From Listeria ilorinensis (GTDB lineage: Bacteria; Bacillota; Bacilli; Lactobacillales; Listeriaceae): a stretch of 64,000 bases of DNA. The stretch's first letter is position 1, and every line of letters starts with the position of its first letter. The position numbers were made by a program, and so were the translations under genes. A model generated the notes under the pieces. The model worked only from the letters and a program-made list of their open reading frames with translations, was not told the DNA's origin and did not search any database. The stretch spans positions 1-64,000 of the forward strand of contig NZ_CAJYCN010000015.1 of the NCBI RefSeq assembly GCF_913566895.1, read 5' to 3'. This document shows, piece by piece, positions 6,800 to 16,042 of the stretch.

Positions 6800-9700
6800 T
6801 CACTTAAACGATTTACGTCTCAATACTAGTAAACTTCCGCCAATGAGACTCAACAACAGACCGCTCAGAAGGAATGTATCAGAATCTGTATCACCTGTTT
6901 TCGGTAGTGCCGATGATTGGCTGTAATTAGCTTGATCCGAAGAACTTATTACATTAGAACTTCCTAACGGTGTTGAAGTATTTGGAGACATGGTAGTTGG
7001 ATTATTACCGCTGTTGTTGTCAGTTCCTGTTGGAATTGGTGCTGTTACTGGATCTGCCGGTGTCGTGAATGAAGTCGGTTCACTTTGAACACCCTCGCTG
7101 TTTTCAGCAATTGCTGTTAACGTTTCTTCCGGTCCCGCACTGCCAGCTGGAAGTGTCACGGTATAGTTACCATCTTCATCTACTGTTCCCGTTCCGATTG
7201 TATTACCATCAGCATCCTGGATAAGAATCGTATCGCCGGGTGTACCTGTACCGGATACAACATAACCGTCTGTACTATTTCCCGTCACAGATCCTACTGT
7301 TGGAGCTGTTGGCTGTTCCGGTTCGGCTATAGGATCTTGTGGCGTGGCAAATACGGTTGGATCACTTTGAACACCTTCACTATTTTCGGCAATTGCATTT
7401 AATTGTTCTTCTGCAGAAGCGCTGCCTGCTGCAAGAACTACTGTATAATCGCCGTCCTCTTCAACAGTTGCTGTTCCAAGTGTATTTTCATCCGCATCTT
7501 GGATAATGACAGTATTGCCAAATGTCGATGCTCCTCTGACTGTATAGCCGCTTGTACTGTTCCCCATTACGCTTGTAACAGTTGGAGCATCAGGTTTAAT
7601 CGGTTCAGTAATAGGATCTGCCGGCGTTGTGAATGGTGTCGGAGTACTTTGGTCGCCATTACTATTCTCTGCAATCGCATTTAGTGACTCTTCTGCTCCT
7701 GCACTACCTGCTGGAAGTGTCACAGTGTAATTACCTTCTTCATCTACTATTCCTGTACCAATTGTCAAACCCTCTGCATTTTGGATTAAAATGGTGTTGC
7801 CTGCTGTTCCCATCCCTGTCACGGTATAGCCATCTGTACTATTTCCAGTCACGGTATCAACAATCGGACTCATCGGAAGCACCGTACTATCTGCTGGTGT
7901 TGTGAATGGCGTTGGCGCACTTTGGTCGCCATTACTATTTTCCGCGATTGCATTTAGTGACTCTTCCGCTTCCGCACTACCTGCTGGAAGTGTCACTGTA
8001 TAATTGCCGTCGCCATCTACTGTTCCTGTGCCGATCGTATTTCCATCTGCATCTTGGATCAGGATTGTGTCACCTGTTGTGCCAGTTCCTGTCACGGTGT
8101 AGCCATCCATACTGTTTCCTACTACACTATCAACAGTTGGACTGGTGGGAAGCACAACTGCATCTGCTGGCGTCATAAATGGTGTCGGTGCACTTTGATC
8201 TCCATTACTGTTTTCGGCGATCGCATTTAGTGACTCTTCCGCTCCTGCACTACCTGCCGGAAGTGTCACGGTATAATTCCCATCACCGTCTACTGTTCCT
8301 GTGCCGATCGTATTCCCGTCCGCATCTTGAATTAGGATTGTATCTCCTGTCGTCCCAGTTCCAGTTACGGTATAACCATCTGCACTGTTCCCCGTTACAC
8401 TATCAACAGTTGGACTAGTGGGAAGCACAACTACATCTGCTGGCGTCATAAATGGTGTCGGTGCACTTTGGTCCCCGTTACCATTCTCTGCAATCGCATT
8501 TAGTGACTCTTCCGCTCCTGCGCTGCCTGCTGGAAGTGTCACGGTATAATTCCCATCACCATCTACTGTTCCTGTGCCGATAGTTAAACCATCCGCATTT
8601 TGGATGAGAATTGTATTCCCCACAGTCCCAGTTCCTGTCACGGTATAGCCATCTACACTATTTCCGGTCACTTCATCAACGATCGGGCTGGTTGGAAGTG
8701 CCACACTATCCGCCGGTGTTGTAAAAGGTGTCGGTGCACTTTGATCCCCATTACTGTTTTCGGCGATCGCATTCAGCTGTTCTTCCGCTCCCGCACTACC
8801 TGCTGGGAGCGTTACAGTATAGTTTCCATCACCGTCTACTGTTCCTGTGCCGATCGTATTTCCGTCTGCATCTTGAATCAGGATTGTTTCGCCTATCGTT
8901 CCTGTGCCGGCTACCGTATAGCCATCCATACTGTTTCCTGTTACAGTATCAACGGTTGGACTAGTTGGAAGCACAACTCCATCCGCCGGTGTTGTAAATG
9001 GTGTCGGCGCACTTTGATCCCCATTACTGTTTTCGGCAATCGCATTCAGCTGTTCTTCCGCTCCCGCACTACCTGCCGGAAGTGTCACTGTATAATTGCC
9101 ATCGCCATCTACCGTTCCCGTTCCGATTGTATTACCTTCTGCATCTTGAATCAGTATTGTATCTCCGGTCGTCCCAGTTCCAGTTATGGTATAACCAGCT
9201 GTACTGTTCCCCGTCACATTATCTACTGTCGGGCTAGTTGGGAGCACAACTCCATCTGCCGGTGTTGTAAATGGTGTCGGCGCACTTTGATCTCCATTAC
9301 TGTTTTCGGCGATCGCATTCAGCTGTTCTTCCGCTCCTGCACTACCTGCCGGAAGTGTCACTGTATAATTGCCATCGCCATCTACTGTTCCCGTTCCGAT
9401 TGTATTACCTTCTGCATCTTGAATCAAGATTGTTTCACCTGTTACCCCAGTTCCAGTTACTGTGTAGCCATCCGTACTATTCCCTGTCACATTATCTACG
9501 GTTGGAGTGGTTGGAAGCACTATATCGTCTGCCGGTGTTGTAAATGGTGTCGGTGCACTCTGACCCCCATTACTGTTTTCTGCAATCGCATTCAGCTGTT
9601 CTTCCGCTCCCGCACTACCTGCTGGAAGTGTCACTGTATAATTACCATCGCCATCTACTGTTCCCGTTCCGATCGTATTCCCGTCCGCATCTTGAATCAG

Positions 9701-10813
9701 GATTGTGTCTCCAGTCGTCCCAGTTCCAGTTACGGTATAACCAGCTGTACTGTTCCCCGTTACACTATCCACGGTCGGAGGAGTCACTGCAGCCGCTGCC
9801 CCAGCATAATATACGTAAGATACACCATTTGCTGTGTTGATCAAGTTAATATCTATAAGATCACTTTGGATGACTGTTCCAACAAACTTTGCATCTAAGT
9901 TTCCTGAAAGATTGGTAGGGCTATTAATCGTAGTTGGAATTGAAACCGTTGTAGCGCCCAACACAGAGGCATCCGCTAATTGATTAACGCCCGAACCTCC
10001 AACCTGAATCAACGGCAATACTCCCTGAATACCTAGAGTAGCAGCTCCTTTTAGTGGAAGTAGTGTCGTATTAATTAGCCCAGCAACTGTCGCAGCAGGC
10101 ACGTTAAGCGGATTTGTTACAGTAGCTTGCAAAGCATTGATAGAGTCATTCAAATCATTCAACGCGTCAGACAAGTTTTGTGCAATTACTAAACCCAAGC
10201 CATCACTAATCGGCGCTGAAATATATGTGCCTCCGCCTGATACAGTTGCACTAGAAGTGAATGATGCAGCACCCAGATTTTCAATGTTTTTCACGACATC
10301 CAATTTTTGCTGCACATCTGTCAAGTTAATGTTGATATCTGTTAAACTACCCAGGGACCCCGAAGCAATATCTGTTAATTGTGTTACCAGAGCATCTACT
10401 GCATCAAGAGTCGTTGTTAAGAAAGCAATTTGATCAAGCGGTACGGTTACATTCGTATTTACTGTTGCTGGTCCATTCACCACAACATTTCCTTGTAGTT
10501 CAGTCGGAATTGATAACACCGCCTGTTTTTCACCAGAAAAAACAGTCGAAGCTCCGACCAGCTCTCCACCGCTGATTGTAAAATTCACATTGTTCGCACT
10601 ACCATCATCCGCCCATCTATCAGCTGATGAAGTGGTACTATCATTGGCACTCGTAATATTGGATAATATTTCCACATCTAAAACTGCAGCTTTTGCGGGT
10701 GAGGAGTCTATGGGTGAAAAAGCAGCTAATATCCCTAGAGCGGCTGATAATGCAACAATATTGGCAGCTGCCAGTACTGTCACACATTTTTTCAATAACC
10801 TTTTTTTGATCAA
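6800..10813 (-). CDS. LPXTG-anchored adhesin with ten Ig-like repeats
   Basis: About 1337 residues. The start chosen is TTG at 10811-10813, with AGGG 11 bases upstream; a TTG at 10822 sits too near that site. A long signal peptide ends near AKA (about residue 41). An N-terminal adhesive-type domain of about 300 residues follows, rich in Thr, Asn and Leu. Then come ten tandem bacterial Ig-like repeats of about 90 residues (core VTGNSTDGYTVTGTGT, ILIQDADGNTIGTGTVDGD, YTVTLPAGSA). The C-terminus has LPKTG, a hydrophobic helix and RRKSFK, a standard sorting signal. The repeats are highly alike in DNA, so unequal crossing-over and length variation are likely. Probable role: adhesion, held out from the wall by the repeats. 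The ligand is unknown. Confidence 0.92.
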   Translation of the reverse strand: MIKKRLLKKCVTVLAAANIVALSAALGILAAFSPIDSSPAKAAVLDVEILSNITSANDSTTSSADRWADDGSANNVNFTISGGELVGASTVFSGEKQAVLSIPTELQGNVVVNGPATVNTNVTVPLDQIAFLTTTLDAVDALVTQLTDIASGSLGSLTDININLTDVQQKLDVVKNIENLGAASFTSSATVSGGGTYISAPISDGLGLVIAQNLSDALNDLNDSINALQATVTNPLNVPAATVAGLINTTLLPLKGAATLGIQGVLPLIQVGGSGVNQLADASVLGATTVSIPTTINSPTNLSGNLDAKFVGTVIQSDLIDINLINTANGVSYVYYAGAAAAVTPPTVDSVTGNSTAGYTVTGTGTTGDTILIQDADGNTIGTGTVDGDGNYTVTLPAGSAGAEEQLNAIAENSNGGQSAPTPFTTPADDIVLPTTPTVDNVTGNSTDGYTVTGTGVTGETILIQDAEGNTIGTGTVDGDGNYTVTLPAGSAGAEEQLNAIAENSNGDQSAPTPFTTPADGVVLPTSPTVDNVTGNSTAGYTITGTGTTGDTILIQDAEGNTIGTGTVDGDGNYTVTLPAGSAGAEEQLNAIAENSNGDQSAPTPFTTPADGVVLPTSPTVDTVTGNSMDGYTVAGTGTIGETILIQDADGNTIGTGTVDGDGNYTVTLPAGSAGAEEQLNAIAENSNGDQSAPTPFTTPADSVALPTSPIVDEVTGNSVDGYTVTGTGTVGNTILIQNADGLTIGTGTVDGDGNYTVTLPAGSAGAEESLNAIAENGNGDQSAPTPFMTPADVVVLPTSPTVDSVTGNSADGYTVTGTGTTGDTILIQDADGNTIGTGTVDGDGNYTVTLPAGSAGAEESLNAIAENSNGDQSAPTPFMTPADAVVLPTSPTVDSVVGNSMDGYTVTGTGTTGDTILIQDADGNTIGTGTVDGDGNYTVTLPAGSAEAEESLNAIAENSNGDQSAPTPFTTPADSTVLPMSPIVDTVTGNSTDGYTVTGMGTAGNTILIQNAEGLTIGTGIVDEEGNYTVTLPAGSAGAEESLNAIAENSNGDQSTPTPFTTPADPITEPIKPDAPTVTSVMGNSTSGYTVRGASTFGNTVIIQDADENTLGTATVEEDGDYTVVLAAGSASAEEQLNAIAENSEGVQSDPTVFATPQDPIAEPEQPTAPTVGSVTGNSTDGYVVSGTGTPGDTILIQDADGNTIGTGTVDEDGNYTVTLPAGSAGPEETLTAIAENSEGVQSEPTSFTTPADPVTAPIPTGTDNNSGNNPTTMSPNTSTPLGSSNVISSSDQANYSQSSALPKTGDTDSDTFLLSGLLLSLIGGSLLVLRRKSFK
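7030..9790 (-). repeat. Ten tandem repeats of about 270 bp inside the adhesin
   Basis: Successive units begin with a codon block for PTVDxVTGNS and end with TPAD. Units 1 to 8 (from the N-terminus) are close to identical apart from variable stretches such as QDADGN versus QNADGL; units 9 and 10 near the anchor are more diverged. Spacing is regular, about 270-273 bp. Confidence 0.92.
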
Positions 10814-11193
10814 TACAACCAAATCCCTTCACTAAACGATTAAAGTGATCTGCTCATCACTTTTAAGCTCACTTCCTTTGATGTACATCTTTCAAGCAAA
10901 TTTCCAATCATCTCCGCACTCATGAGGTATACACTAACAAAAATTCTGAACATTATTTATGAAATGTACATAAGCAGAATTCTGGTGAAGTAATTTTGAA
11001 TAAAGCTCTAGATCGATTAACCTGCAATAATAGTCTCCTCTCCCCCTTTCCCTTCTTTGATACCCAGAACAAATTTCTCTAAACATTAAATTTTCAGTCA
11101 TTAAAACATGATTGGATTCTTTAATAAACCTATTGAGACCTATGCATTTCAGACTTTGCGAGGGATTGATAGCCCTGAGCTTGATAGCAGTTT
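10814..11193. other. Intergenic region upstream of the adhesin
   Basis: About 380 bp with the inverted repeat at 10842-10863. No confident promoter pair was found. A 33-codon plus-strand frame at 11108-11209 (MIGFFNKPIETYAF...) lacks a ribosome-binding site and runs into a terminator, so it is not called as a gene. Confidence 0.5.
10842..10863. promoter_or_regulatory. Perfect 8-bp inverted repeat in the adhesin leader
   Basis: AAAGTGAT, six bases, then ATCACTTT, ending about 30 bases upstream of the adhesin TTG start. The symmetry suits either a dimeric repressor site or an RNA hairpin ahead of the ribosome-binding site. No matching regulator is obvious. Confidence 0.45.
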
Positions 11194-11240
11194 AAAAAAG
11201 GATGCTTAGGATCAGCAATGATTTCCACATCCTTTTTTAC
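11194..11240. terminator. Bidirectional terminator
   Basis: AAAAAAGGATG at 11194-11204 pairs with CATCCTTTTTT at 11228-11238. A/T runs on both sides let it work in both directions. It lies just after the stop codon of the DUF1877-like gene. Confidence 0.8.
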
Positions 11241-11246
11241 ATTTAC

Positions 11247-11715
11247 TTAACAAATTTCAAAGACCACATAACAGCCTGCTTGCTTGGCTTCTTGATAAAA
11301 CGTTTTGAGTGTGCTGAAATGCGCCCAGATATACTCATAGAGTTCCTTCTCATCTTCATCTGGACTCAGTGGATAAAGTTCATCCTCCACCATTGCATGA
11401 AAATCGAATAGCTCGCGAAAAGCAGCCGCATCGATTGGTGCAATACCAGCTGCAGCCTCTCGTACTTGTTCAGGCGTCAAAATAACTGACATGATCGCTC
11501 GAGGTTCTGCGAGCGTTTCCACATTTTCATTAAGTGGGATGACATAGCCAAGTGGTGGCTCCCCATCTGCAATATCACCTGTCAGTAGATAATGAATCGC
11601 CTCCCAGCTTTTATCAAATATCACAGTCAAATTGATCGTAAGAAAGCTCTTCACCTTGACGGTAACGTTCGACCTCTTCTTCCGTCATTTTTTTGAAGAC
11701 AGCAAACATCCCCAT
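11247..11715 (-). pseudogene. DUF1877 (YfbM-like) gene with a frameshift
   Basis: The natural start is ATG at 11713-11715 with GAGGTG six bases upstream, giving MGMFAVFKKMTEEEVERYRQ; the MGM opening is typical of YfbM/DUF1877 proteins. This frame stops at TGA 11614-11616. The rest of the family (FDKSWEAIHYLLTGD onward) continues in another frame to the stop at 11247. The two frames overlap between about 11614 and 11654, so a single-base indel in that interval splits the gene. The longest uninterrupted frame is the 135-residue C-terminal part. The function of the family is unknown; small proteins of this kind often lie in toxin-immunity neighbourhoods. A sequencing error is an alternative to true decay. 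Confidence 0.75.
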
Positions 11716-11727
11716 ACCATTCACCTC

Positions 11728-12087
11728 TTATTTCAAATTTTTAAGGGCTTCTATTTGTTTCGTTAAAGATAATTTGATTTCTTCATTACCATCCCAGGCA
11801 TCCATATACTCAGATCCAGTTTCCAGCATTTTTTCCAAATAGCTGATCAAATAAGCAACGGCCTCATCTAATTCGTCAGCTTTATCGATCGGCCAAATAT
11901 ACGTCCGGCCAAGTGCTCCCATTACATGTGCCAATGCCCGGGCACGATCTCCATCATAATCAATATCTGTCAAATCCAAACTTTTGATTTCTGCTAAAAG
12001 AAAATTCGTATCTACTTTTTCCATAAAACTACCAAACCAGTCGGCAGCTATATCATTATCCCATGGTTCATAACCCCATGCACCCAT
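11728..12087 (-). CDS. DUF4259 family protein
   Basis: A 119-residue soluble protein. The start chosen is ATG at 12085-12087, because MGAWGYEPWDNDIAADWF matches the conserved beginning of DUF4259; a frame extending to 12117 adds ten residues with no better ribosome-binding site. Acidic, mostly helical, no signal peptide. It lies 12 bases upstream of the DUF1877-like gene, so both were probably one transcript. Its biochemical role is not known; the family occurs with immunity-type genes, but no toxin gene is seen here. Confidence 0.78.
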   Translation of the reverse strand: MGAWGYEPWDNDIAADWFGSFMEKVDTNFLLAEIKSLDLTDIDYDGDRARALAHVMGALGRTYIWPIDKADELDEAVAYLISYLEKMLETGSEYMDAWDGNEEIKLSLTKQIEALKNLK

Positions 12088-12248
12088 GCCAGTCAGTCCT
12101 TTCGATGTATATGTCATTAATCTTTTCTATCATATTATAGAATTACATGTAATTTCTTTTCCCACTTGCTTACTATGTTAAAAGTTGTTAAACTAATAGC
12201 CTTAACTAAAATGAACGATTTTTCATTTGTCGAAAGGAGAAAATACAC

Positions 12249-12611
12249 ATGCAGATAAGCACCGAAACACTAAACCAGCATACCTGTGCAGTCGTTATAA
12301 GCAAACAGCCTATCATCTGCGATATTCAAAGCGCGCTAGACTTCATCCTGTCAATCAGCCACCGAACAGATTGCTCACGGCTCGCATTAAACAAAGAATC
12401 TCTCAGCGAAGACTTTTTCTCCTTGCAAACTGGTTTAGCTGGCGAAATCCTGCAAAAATTCAGCAATTATCAGATTAAATTTGCGATTATCGGTGACTTT
12501 TCAGGCTATACAAGTAAGGCACTGCATGATTTTATTTATGAATGCAACAACGGCCGGCAAATCTTTTTTGTCTCCACTAAGGAACAGGCTGTCAAAAGGT
12601 TATGTGCGTAA
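12249..12611 (+). CDS. DUF4180 family protein
   Basis: A 120-residue cytoplasmic protein starting ATG at 12249 with a GAAAGGAG site 8-10 bases upstream. It has the DUF4180 layout: an alternating beta/alpha fold with ISKQPIICDIQSALDFIL, the segment SRLALNKESLSEDFF, and the end FAIIGDFSGYTSKALHDFI followed by IFFVSTKEQAV. Members are about 110-120 residues, so it is full length. The function is unknown. It is a single-gene unit with its own terminator. Confidence 0.8.
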   Translation: MQISTETLNQHTCAVVISKQPIICDIQSALDFILSISHRTDCSRLALNKESLSEDFFSLQTGLAGEILQKFSNYQIKFAIIGDFSGYTSKALHDFIYECNNGRQIFFVSTKEQAVKRLCA

Positions 12612-12668
12612 AAAACAGCTATTCTTCCAGTTATGATTAAGTTACTGGTGCAGAAATAGCTGTTTTTT
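12611..12668 (+). terminator. Terminator after the DUF4180 gene
   Basis: AAAAACAGCTATT (12611-12623) pairs with AATAGCTGTTTTTT (12655-12668), ending in a T run, right at the stop codon. Confidence 0.88.
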
Positions 12669-12730
12669 AGGGCTTACAGTGAACGACTTAGGTATTTTTT
12701 CGCCGATTCTTTTCCTATTATTTCCAAGTT

Positions 12731-12762
12731 AAAAAACGATCTGCCAATAACGCACAGATCGT
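12731..12762 (-). terminator. Terminator after the YdeI-like gene
   Basis: ACGATCTG and CAGATCGT form an 8-bp stem. In the minus reading it is followed by a run of six T (12731-12736). It lies 20 bases past the stop at 12782. Confidence 0.82.
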
Positions 12763-12781
12763 CTTTTAACAGACACATACC

Positions 12782-13039
12782 CTACTCCTGATAATCCATT
12801 CCCATGTATTTATCTCCCTGCTCCAGTTCCGCAATCATTTGATTGATCCGCTTTGTTCGGGTTTCTTCGCGCCGCGCCCGACCGATCCAGCCGATATAGT
12901 CGTTCTTCTGATAATCGGGCCGCCGTTTGTAGGTCTCGATCAATTCCCTCTGGATTAAAAGCTCTTCAATTTCTTTAGGAAGCGGATAAACAGTACGTCG
13001 CAAATTTTCGCCCTGCACATAGGGATTTTTTTCACCCAT
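12782..13039 (-). CDS. Short protein like the C-terminus of YdeI/OmpD-associated proteins
   Basis: An 85-residue basic protein with a start supported by an AGGAGG-type site. The pattern RPDYQKNDYIGWIGRARREE, then TRTKRINQMIAELEQG and YMGMDY, matches the C-terminal tail of YdeI/OmpD-associated proteins, which are normally around 190 residues. Here the N-terminal domain is absent and no remnant is seen upstream. It may be a genuine short family member or a truncated gene that still has its own start and terminator. The function is unknown. Confidence 0.6.
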   Translation of the reverse strand: MGEKNPYVQGENLRRTVYPLPKEIEELLIQRELIETYKRRPDYQKNDYIGWIGRARREETRTKRINQMIAELEQGDKYMGMDYQE

Positions 13040-13119
13040 CTTTCGTCCTCCTTTATTTATTATTTACTAGCTAAAATCCCAATAAATATTACCTTTTCTT
13101 TAAATTCCCCAAATGCCCA

Positions 13120-13148
13120 TTGACAGAAACATTGTTCCTTGAAATAAT
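13120..13148 (+). promoter_or_regulatory. Sigma-A promoter of the IMP dehydrogenase gene
   Basis: TTGACA at 13120-13125, 17-base spacer, AATAAT at 13143-13148, 36 bases before the TTG start. Confidence 0.7.
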
Positions 13149-13183
13149 GGTAGGAAAAACAAAACTAAAGGAGTGTTTACAAA

Positions 13184-14692
13184 TTGGCATTTTATTATGA
13201 AGAACCTTCCCGTACTTTTAGTGAGTATTTATTCGTTCCCGGATATTCCTCCGCGGAAGCAATCCCGTCTCGCGTGGATCTTAAAACACCACTTGTGAAA
13301 TTTAAAAAAGGTGAAGAACCTGCGCTTTCGATGAATATTCCGCTTGTCTCGGCGATCATGCAGGCGGTTTCGGATGACAACATGGCGATTGCACTTGCTA
13401 AAGAAGGTGGAGTTTCTTTCATTTATGGCTCTCAATCCATTGAAAGCGAAGCCGCAATGGTTAAACGTGTCAAAAATTACAAAGCTGGTTTTGTAATCAG
13501 CGATTCTAATATTCGTCCTGACCAAACACTCGCAGATGTCCTTGCATTAAAAGAAGAAACTGGTCATTCTACTGTAGCAGTTACAGACGATGGTTCGGCA
13601 AATGGCAAACTTTTGGGTATCGTGACAAGCCGCGATTATCGCGTAACGCGTATGGGGCTTGATGAAAAAGTAGCTGATTTTATGACACCATTTGAAAAAC
13701 TTGTCACAGCAAACAAATCAACTACTTTGAAGGAAGCGAACAACATCATCTGGGACAACAAACTGAACGCTCTACCGCTCGTTGACGACGATCAGCACTT
13801 GGTTTACATGGTTTTCCGCAAAGACTATGATTCCAATAAAGAAAATAAATTAGAGCTACTCGATGCTAATAAACGTTACGTTGTCGGTGCTGGTATCAAT
13901 ACGCGCGACTACGAGGAACGTGTACCTGCCCTTATTGAAGCTGGAGCTGACGTACTTTGTATCGACTCCTCTGAAGGTTTCTCAGAATGGCAAAAACGGA
14001 CACTCGACTATGTTCGCAAAAACTATGGCGACAGTGTGAAAGTCGGTGCTGGCAATGTGGTTGACCGTGATGGATTCCGTTTCCTTGCTGAAGCTGGAGC
14101 TGATTTTATCAAAGTTGGCGTTGGCGGCGGTTCAATCTGTATCACACGTGAACAAAAAGGGATCGGGCGTGGTCAAGCCACTGCTGTCATTGATGTCGCA
14201 AAAGCACGTGATGAATATTTTGAGGAAACAGGGATCTATATTCCGATTTGCTCAGACGGCGGAATCGTTTATGACTACCATATGACACTTGCCCTTGCAA
14301 TGGGTGCAGACTTTATCATGCTAGGTCGCTACTTCTCTCGCTTCGATGAAAGCCCAACGAATAAAGTGAATGTCAATGGCACATATATGAAAGAATATTG
14401 GGGCGAAGGTTCAAGCCGTGCCCGCAACTGGCAACGCTACGATATGGGCGGCAAAAAAGGACTCAGCTTTGAAGAAGGTGTTGACTCCTACGTACCATAT
14501 GCTGGGCCGCTTAAAGATAATGTTGAGATCAGCCTAAGCAAAGTGCGCTCGACAATGTGCAACTGTGGCGCGCTTTCAATCCCTGAACTACAACAAAAAG
14601 CGAAGATTACGCTTGTTTCTTCTACTTCGATCGTAGAAGGTGGCGCACATGATGTGGTCGTAAAAGATGCTTCCAATAATGTGATGAAATAA
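13184..14692 (+). CDS. guaB: IMP dehydrogenase
   Basis: A 502-residue enzyme that oxidises IMP to XMP with NAD, the first step of GMP synthesis. The start is TTG at 13184-13186 with AAAGGAG about 9 bases upstream. The catalytic barrel is interrupted by a CBS-like pair (about 110-225: [31 protein letters not shown]). The catalytic loop is [18 protein letters not shown], with the reactive Cys near 316, followed by [11 protein letters not shown], a phosphate loop ([12 protein letters not shown]) and the mobile flap [13 protein letters not shown]. The loop differs from the usual GPGSICTTR wording, so this is a divergent branch of the family. It is monocistronic with its own promoter and terminator; a second canonical guaB elsewhere is possible but not visible. 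Confidence 0.88.
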   Translation: MAFYYEEPSRTFSEYLFVPGYSSAEAIPSRVDLKTPLVKFKKGEEPALSMNIPLVSAIMQAVSDDNMAIALAKEGGVSFIYGSQSIESEAAMVKRVKNYKAGFVISDSNIRPDQTLADVLALKEETGHSTVAVTDDGSANGKLLGIVTSRDYRVTRMGLDEKVADFMTPFEKLVTANKSTTLKEANNIIWDNKLNALPLVDDDQHLVYMVFRKDYDSNKENKLELLDANKRYVVGAGINTRDYEERVPALIEAGADVLCIDSSEGFSEWQKRTLDYVRKNYGDSVKVGAGNVVDRDGFRFLAEAGADFIKVGVGGGSICITREQKGIGRGQATAVIDVAKARDEYFEETGIYIPICSDGGIVYDYHMTLALAMGADFIMLGRYFSRFDESPTNKVNVNGTYMKEYWGEGSSRARNWQRYDMGGKKGLSFEEGVDSYVPYAGPLKDNVEISLSKVRSTMCNCGALSIPELQQKAKITLVSSTSIVEGGAHDVVVKDASNNVMK

Positions 14693-14705
14693 ATACAGAT
14701 TATGA

Positions 14706-14751
14706 AAAACAGGTGAACGATGTTGTCAGCAGCATCTTATCACCTGTTTTT
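14706..14751 (+). terminator. Terminator of guaB
   Basis: AAAACAGGTGA (14706-14716) pairs with TCACCTGTTTTT (14740-14751), with a weaker inner stem. It lies 14 bases after the stop. Confidence 0.88.
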
Positions 14752-14806
14752 CATTTATTTCACCGCTCTCACTCGTATGTTTTAACCTTTGCTGATACGT
14801 AAAGAC

Positions 14807-14869
14807 GAACCAAAAATCATGTAATCACTTTACCTTCAAACGGGTGTTACATCACATGATTTTCGGTTC
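14807..14869. terminator. Long hairpin between guaB and the acyl-kinase gene
   Basis: GAACCAAAAATCATGT pairs with ACATGATTTTCGGTTC, with one mismatch. On the plus strand it is followed by TTTATTTAA. It probably ends transcripts coming from both sides, most usefully the long operon on the minus strand. Confidence 0.65.
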
Positions 14870-14893
14870 TTTATTTAATAAAATTCATCCGCT

Positions 14894-15958
14894 TTAGTAA
14901 ATAAATTTTTTAGCGGTCTCTTCTCCTGCCAAAATTCTAAGTGCACCGTTTCTCAATGCTTCCATCTCAAATTCTCCTGGATAACGTGACACTTCTGAAA
15001 TAAAAGCCACTCGTTCAGTGATCCAATCCATTAGACGTTCCGAATAGGCTAGACCACCTGTGATCACAATTCGGTCTACATTTCCCTTTAGAACTGTGGC
15101 AAGTTCGCCTATTCCCTTAGCAATTTGATAAGCCATCGCTTCAAAAATCAATTGCGCTTTTTTATCGCCAGCTTGAATTCTTTTTTCAACTTCAATCCCA
15201 CTGTTGGTGCCTAAATAAGAAATCAATCCTCCCTTTTTCCGTGTCCATATGGTCATTTCCTCTTGTGTCATTTGGTAGCAAAACGGAATGATTTCTTTCA
15301 AACTCAAACTCCCTGTTCGCTCAATAGAGAATGTTCCTTCATCATCCAATGACAAATCAATCATTCGCCCGTTTTGATGGGCACTCATTGTTGATCCACT
15401 GCCTAAATGGGCCACAATCAGATTGAGTTCTTCATAAGGTCTGCCTATATCTTCAGCCGTTTTCATTGCAATCGCACGCATGTTAAGCATGTGCCCTGTA
15501 CTTCGGCGCTTGACACCATTTAGTCCAGAGACTCGTGCCAATTCATGAAACTGGTCCACTGTGATTGGATCATAAATCATGGCTATACAATCTTCTCTCG
15601 CTTTTTCCTTAAAGCCTTTTGCTAGCATTGCGCCTAAGTTGGAGGCATGTTGCAGATCCGTTTTATTCATCAGCCAGTCAATCATACAATCATTTACTAA
15701 ATAGGCTCCTGCCTCAACTGGTGGAAGCGAACCGCCTCGCCCTACTACAGCATCCAGCTGCGTGTAATCAATCCCTGCTTTTTCTAAACAGGTTTGAATC
15801 AAAGCTAAACGGTAGTCATATTGATCTGTGATGGTTTCAAAGCATTCTAATTCTGCTAGTTCGTGAAGTACCGTTTCTTTTAACCGTTCGCATTTATCCT
15901 CATAATACGCAATCTTTGTTGATGTTGAACCCGGATTAATTACTAACACTTTTTTCAT
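14894..15958 (-). CDS. buk: Butyrate kinase (branched-chain acyl kinase)
   Basis: A 354-residue ASKHA-fold kinase that turns an acyl-phosphate plus ADP into the free acid plus ATP. The opening VLVINPGSTSTKIAYYED is the phosphate-binding motif of acetate/butyrate kinases. AVVGRGGSLPPVEAGAYLV, the catalytic region VAHLGSGSTMSAHQNGRMID and IVITGGLAYSERLMDW complete the family pattern. Family length is about 355, so it is complete. It is the last gene of the seven-gene operon, 84 bases after ptb, and pairs with it to make ATP from acyl-CoA by substrate-level phosphorylation. Likely substrates are isovalerate, isobutyrate, 2-methylbutyrate or butyrate. Confidence 0.92.
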   Translation of the reverse strand: MKKVLVINPGSTSTKIAYYEDKCERLKETVLHELAELECFETITDQYDYRLALIQTCLEKAGIDYTQLDAVVGRGGSLPPVEAGAYLVNDCMIDWLMNKTDLQHASNLGAMLAKGFKEKAREDCIAMIYDPITVDQFHELARVSGLNGVKRRSTGHMLNMRAIAMKTAEDIGRPYEELNLIVAHLGSGSTMSAHQNGRMIDLSLDDEGTFSIERTGSLSLKEIIPFCYQMTQEEMTIWTRKKGGLISYLGTNSGIEVEKRIQAGDKKAQLIFEAMAYQIAKGIGELATVLKGNVDRIVITGGLAYSERLMDWITERVAFISEVSRYPGEFEMEALRNGALRILAGEETAKKFIY

Positions 15959-16042
15959 TCACGTCACCCCTTATTTGCACCTATCCGCTTCTACTTACTT
16001 TTTCATTTTTTCTTCAATATGATTGATCAAAATCTGCCATTT

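Noticed and set aside
7030..9790. CRISPR-like regular repetition
   Set aside because: Repeat units are about 270 bp, in frame and without spacers. They code for Ig-like domains.
8600..9898. Long plus-strand open frame (432 codons) opposite the adhesin repeats
   Set aside because: It is the antisense of a repetitive, stop-poor coding array. It has no ribosome-binding site, and its translation is rich in Cys, His and Arg with no domain. The minus-strand frame has signal peptide, repeats and LPXTG.
11108..11209. 33-codon plus-strand ORF
   Set aside because: No ribosome-binding site, no recognised family, and it ends inside a terminator hairpin. It could be a remnant, but this cannot be supported.
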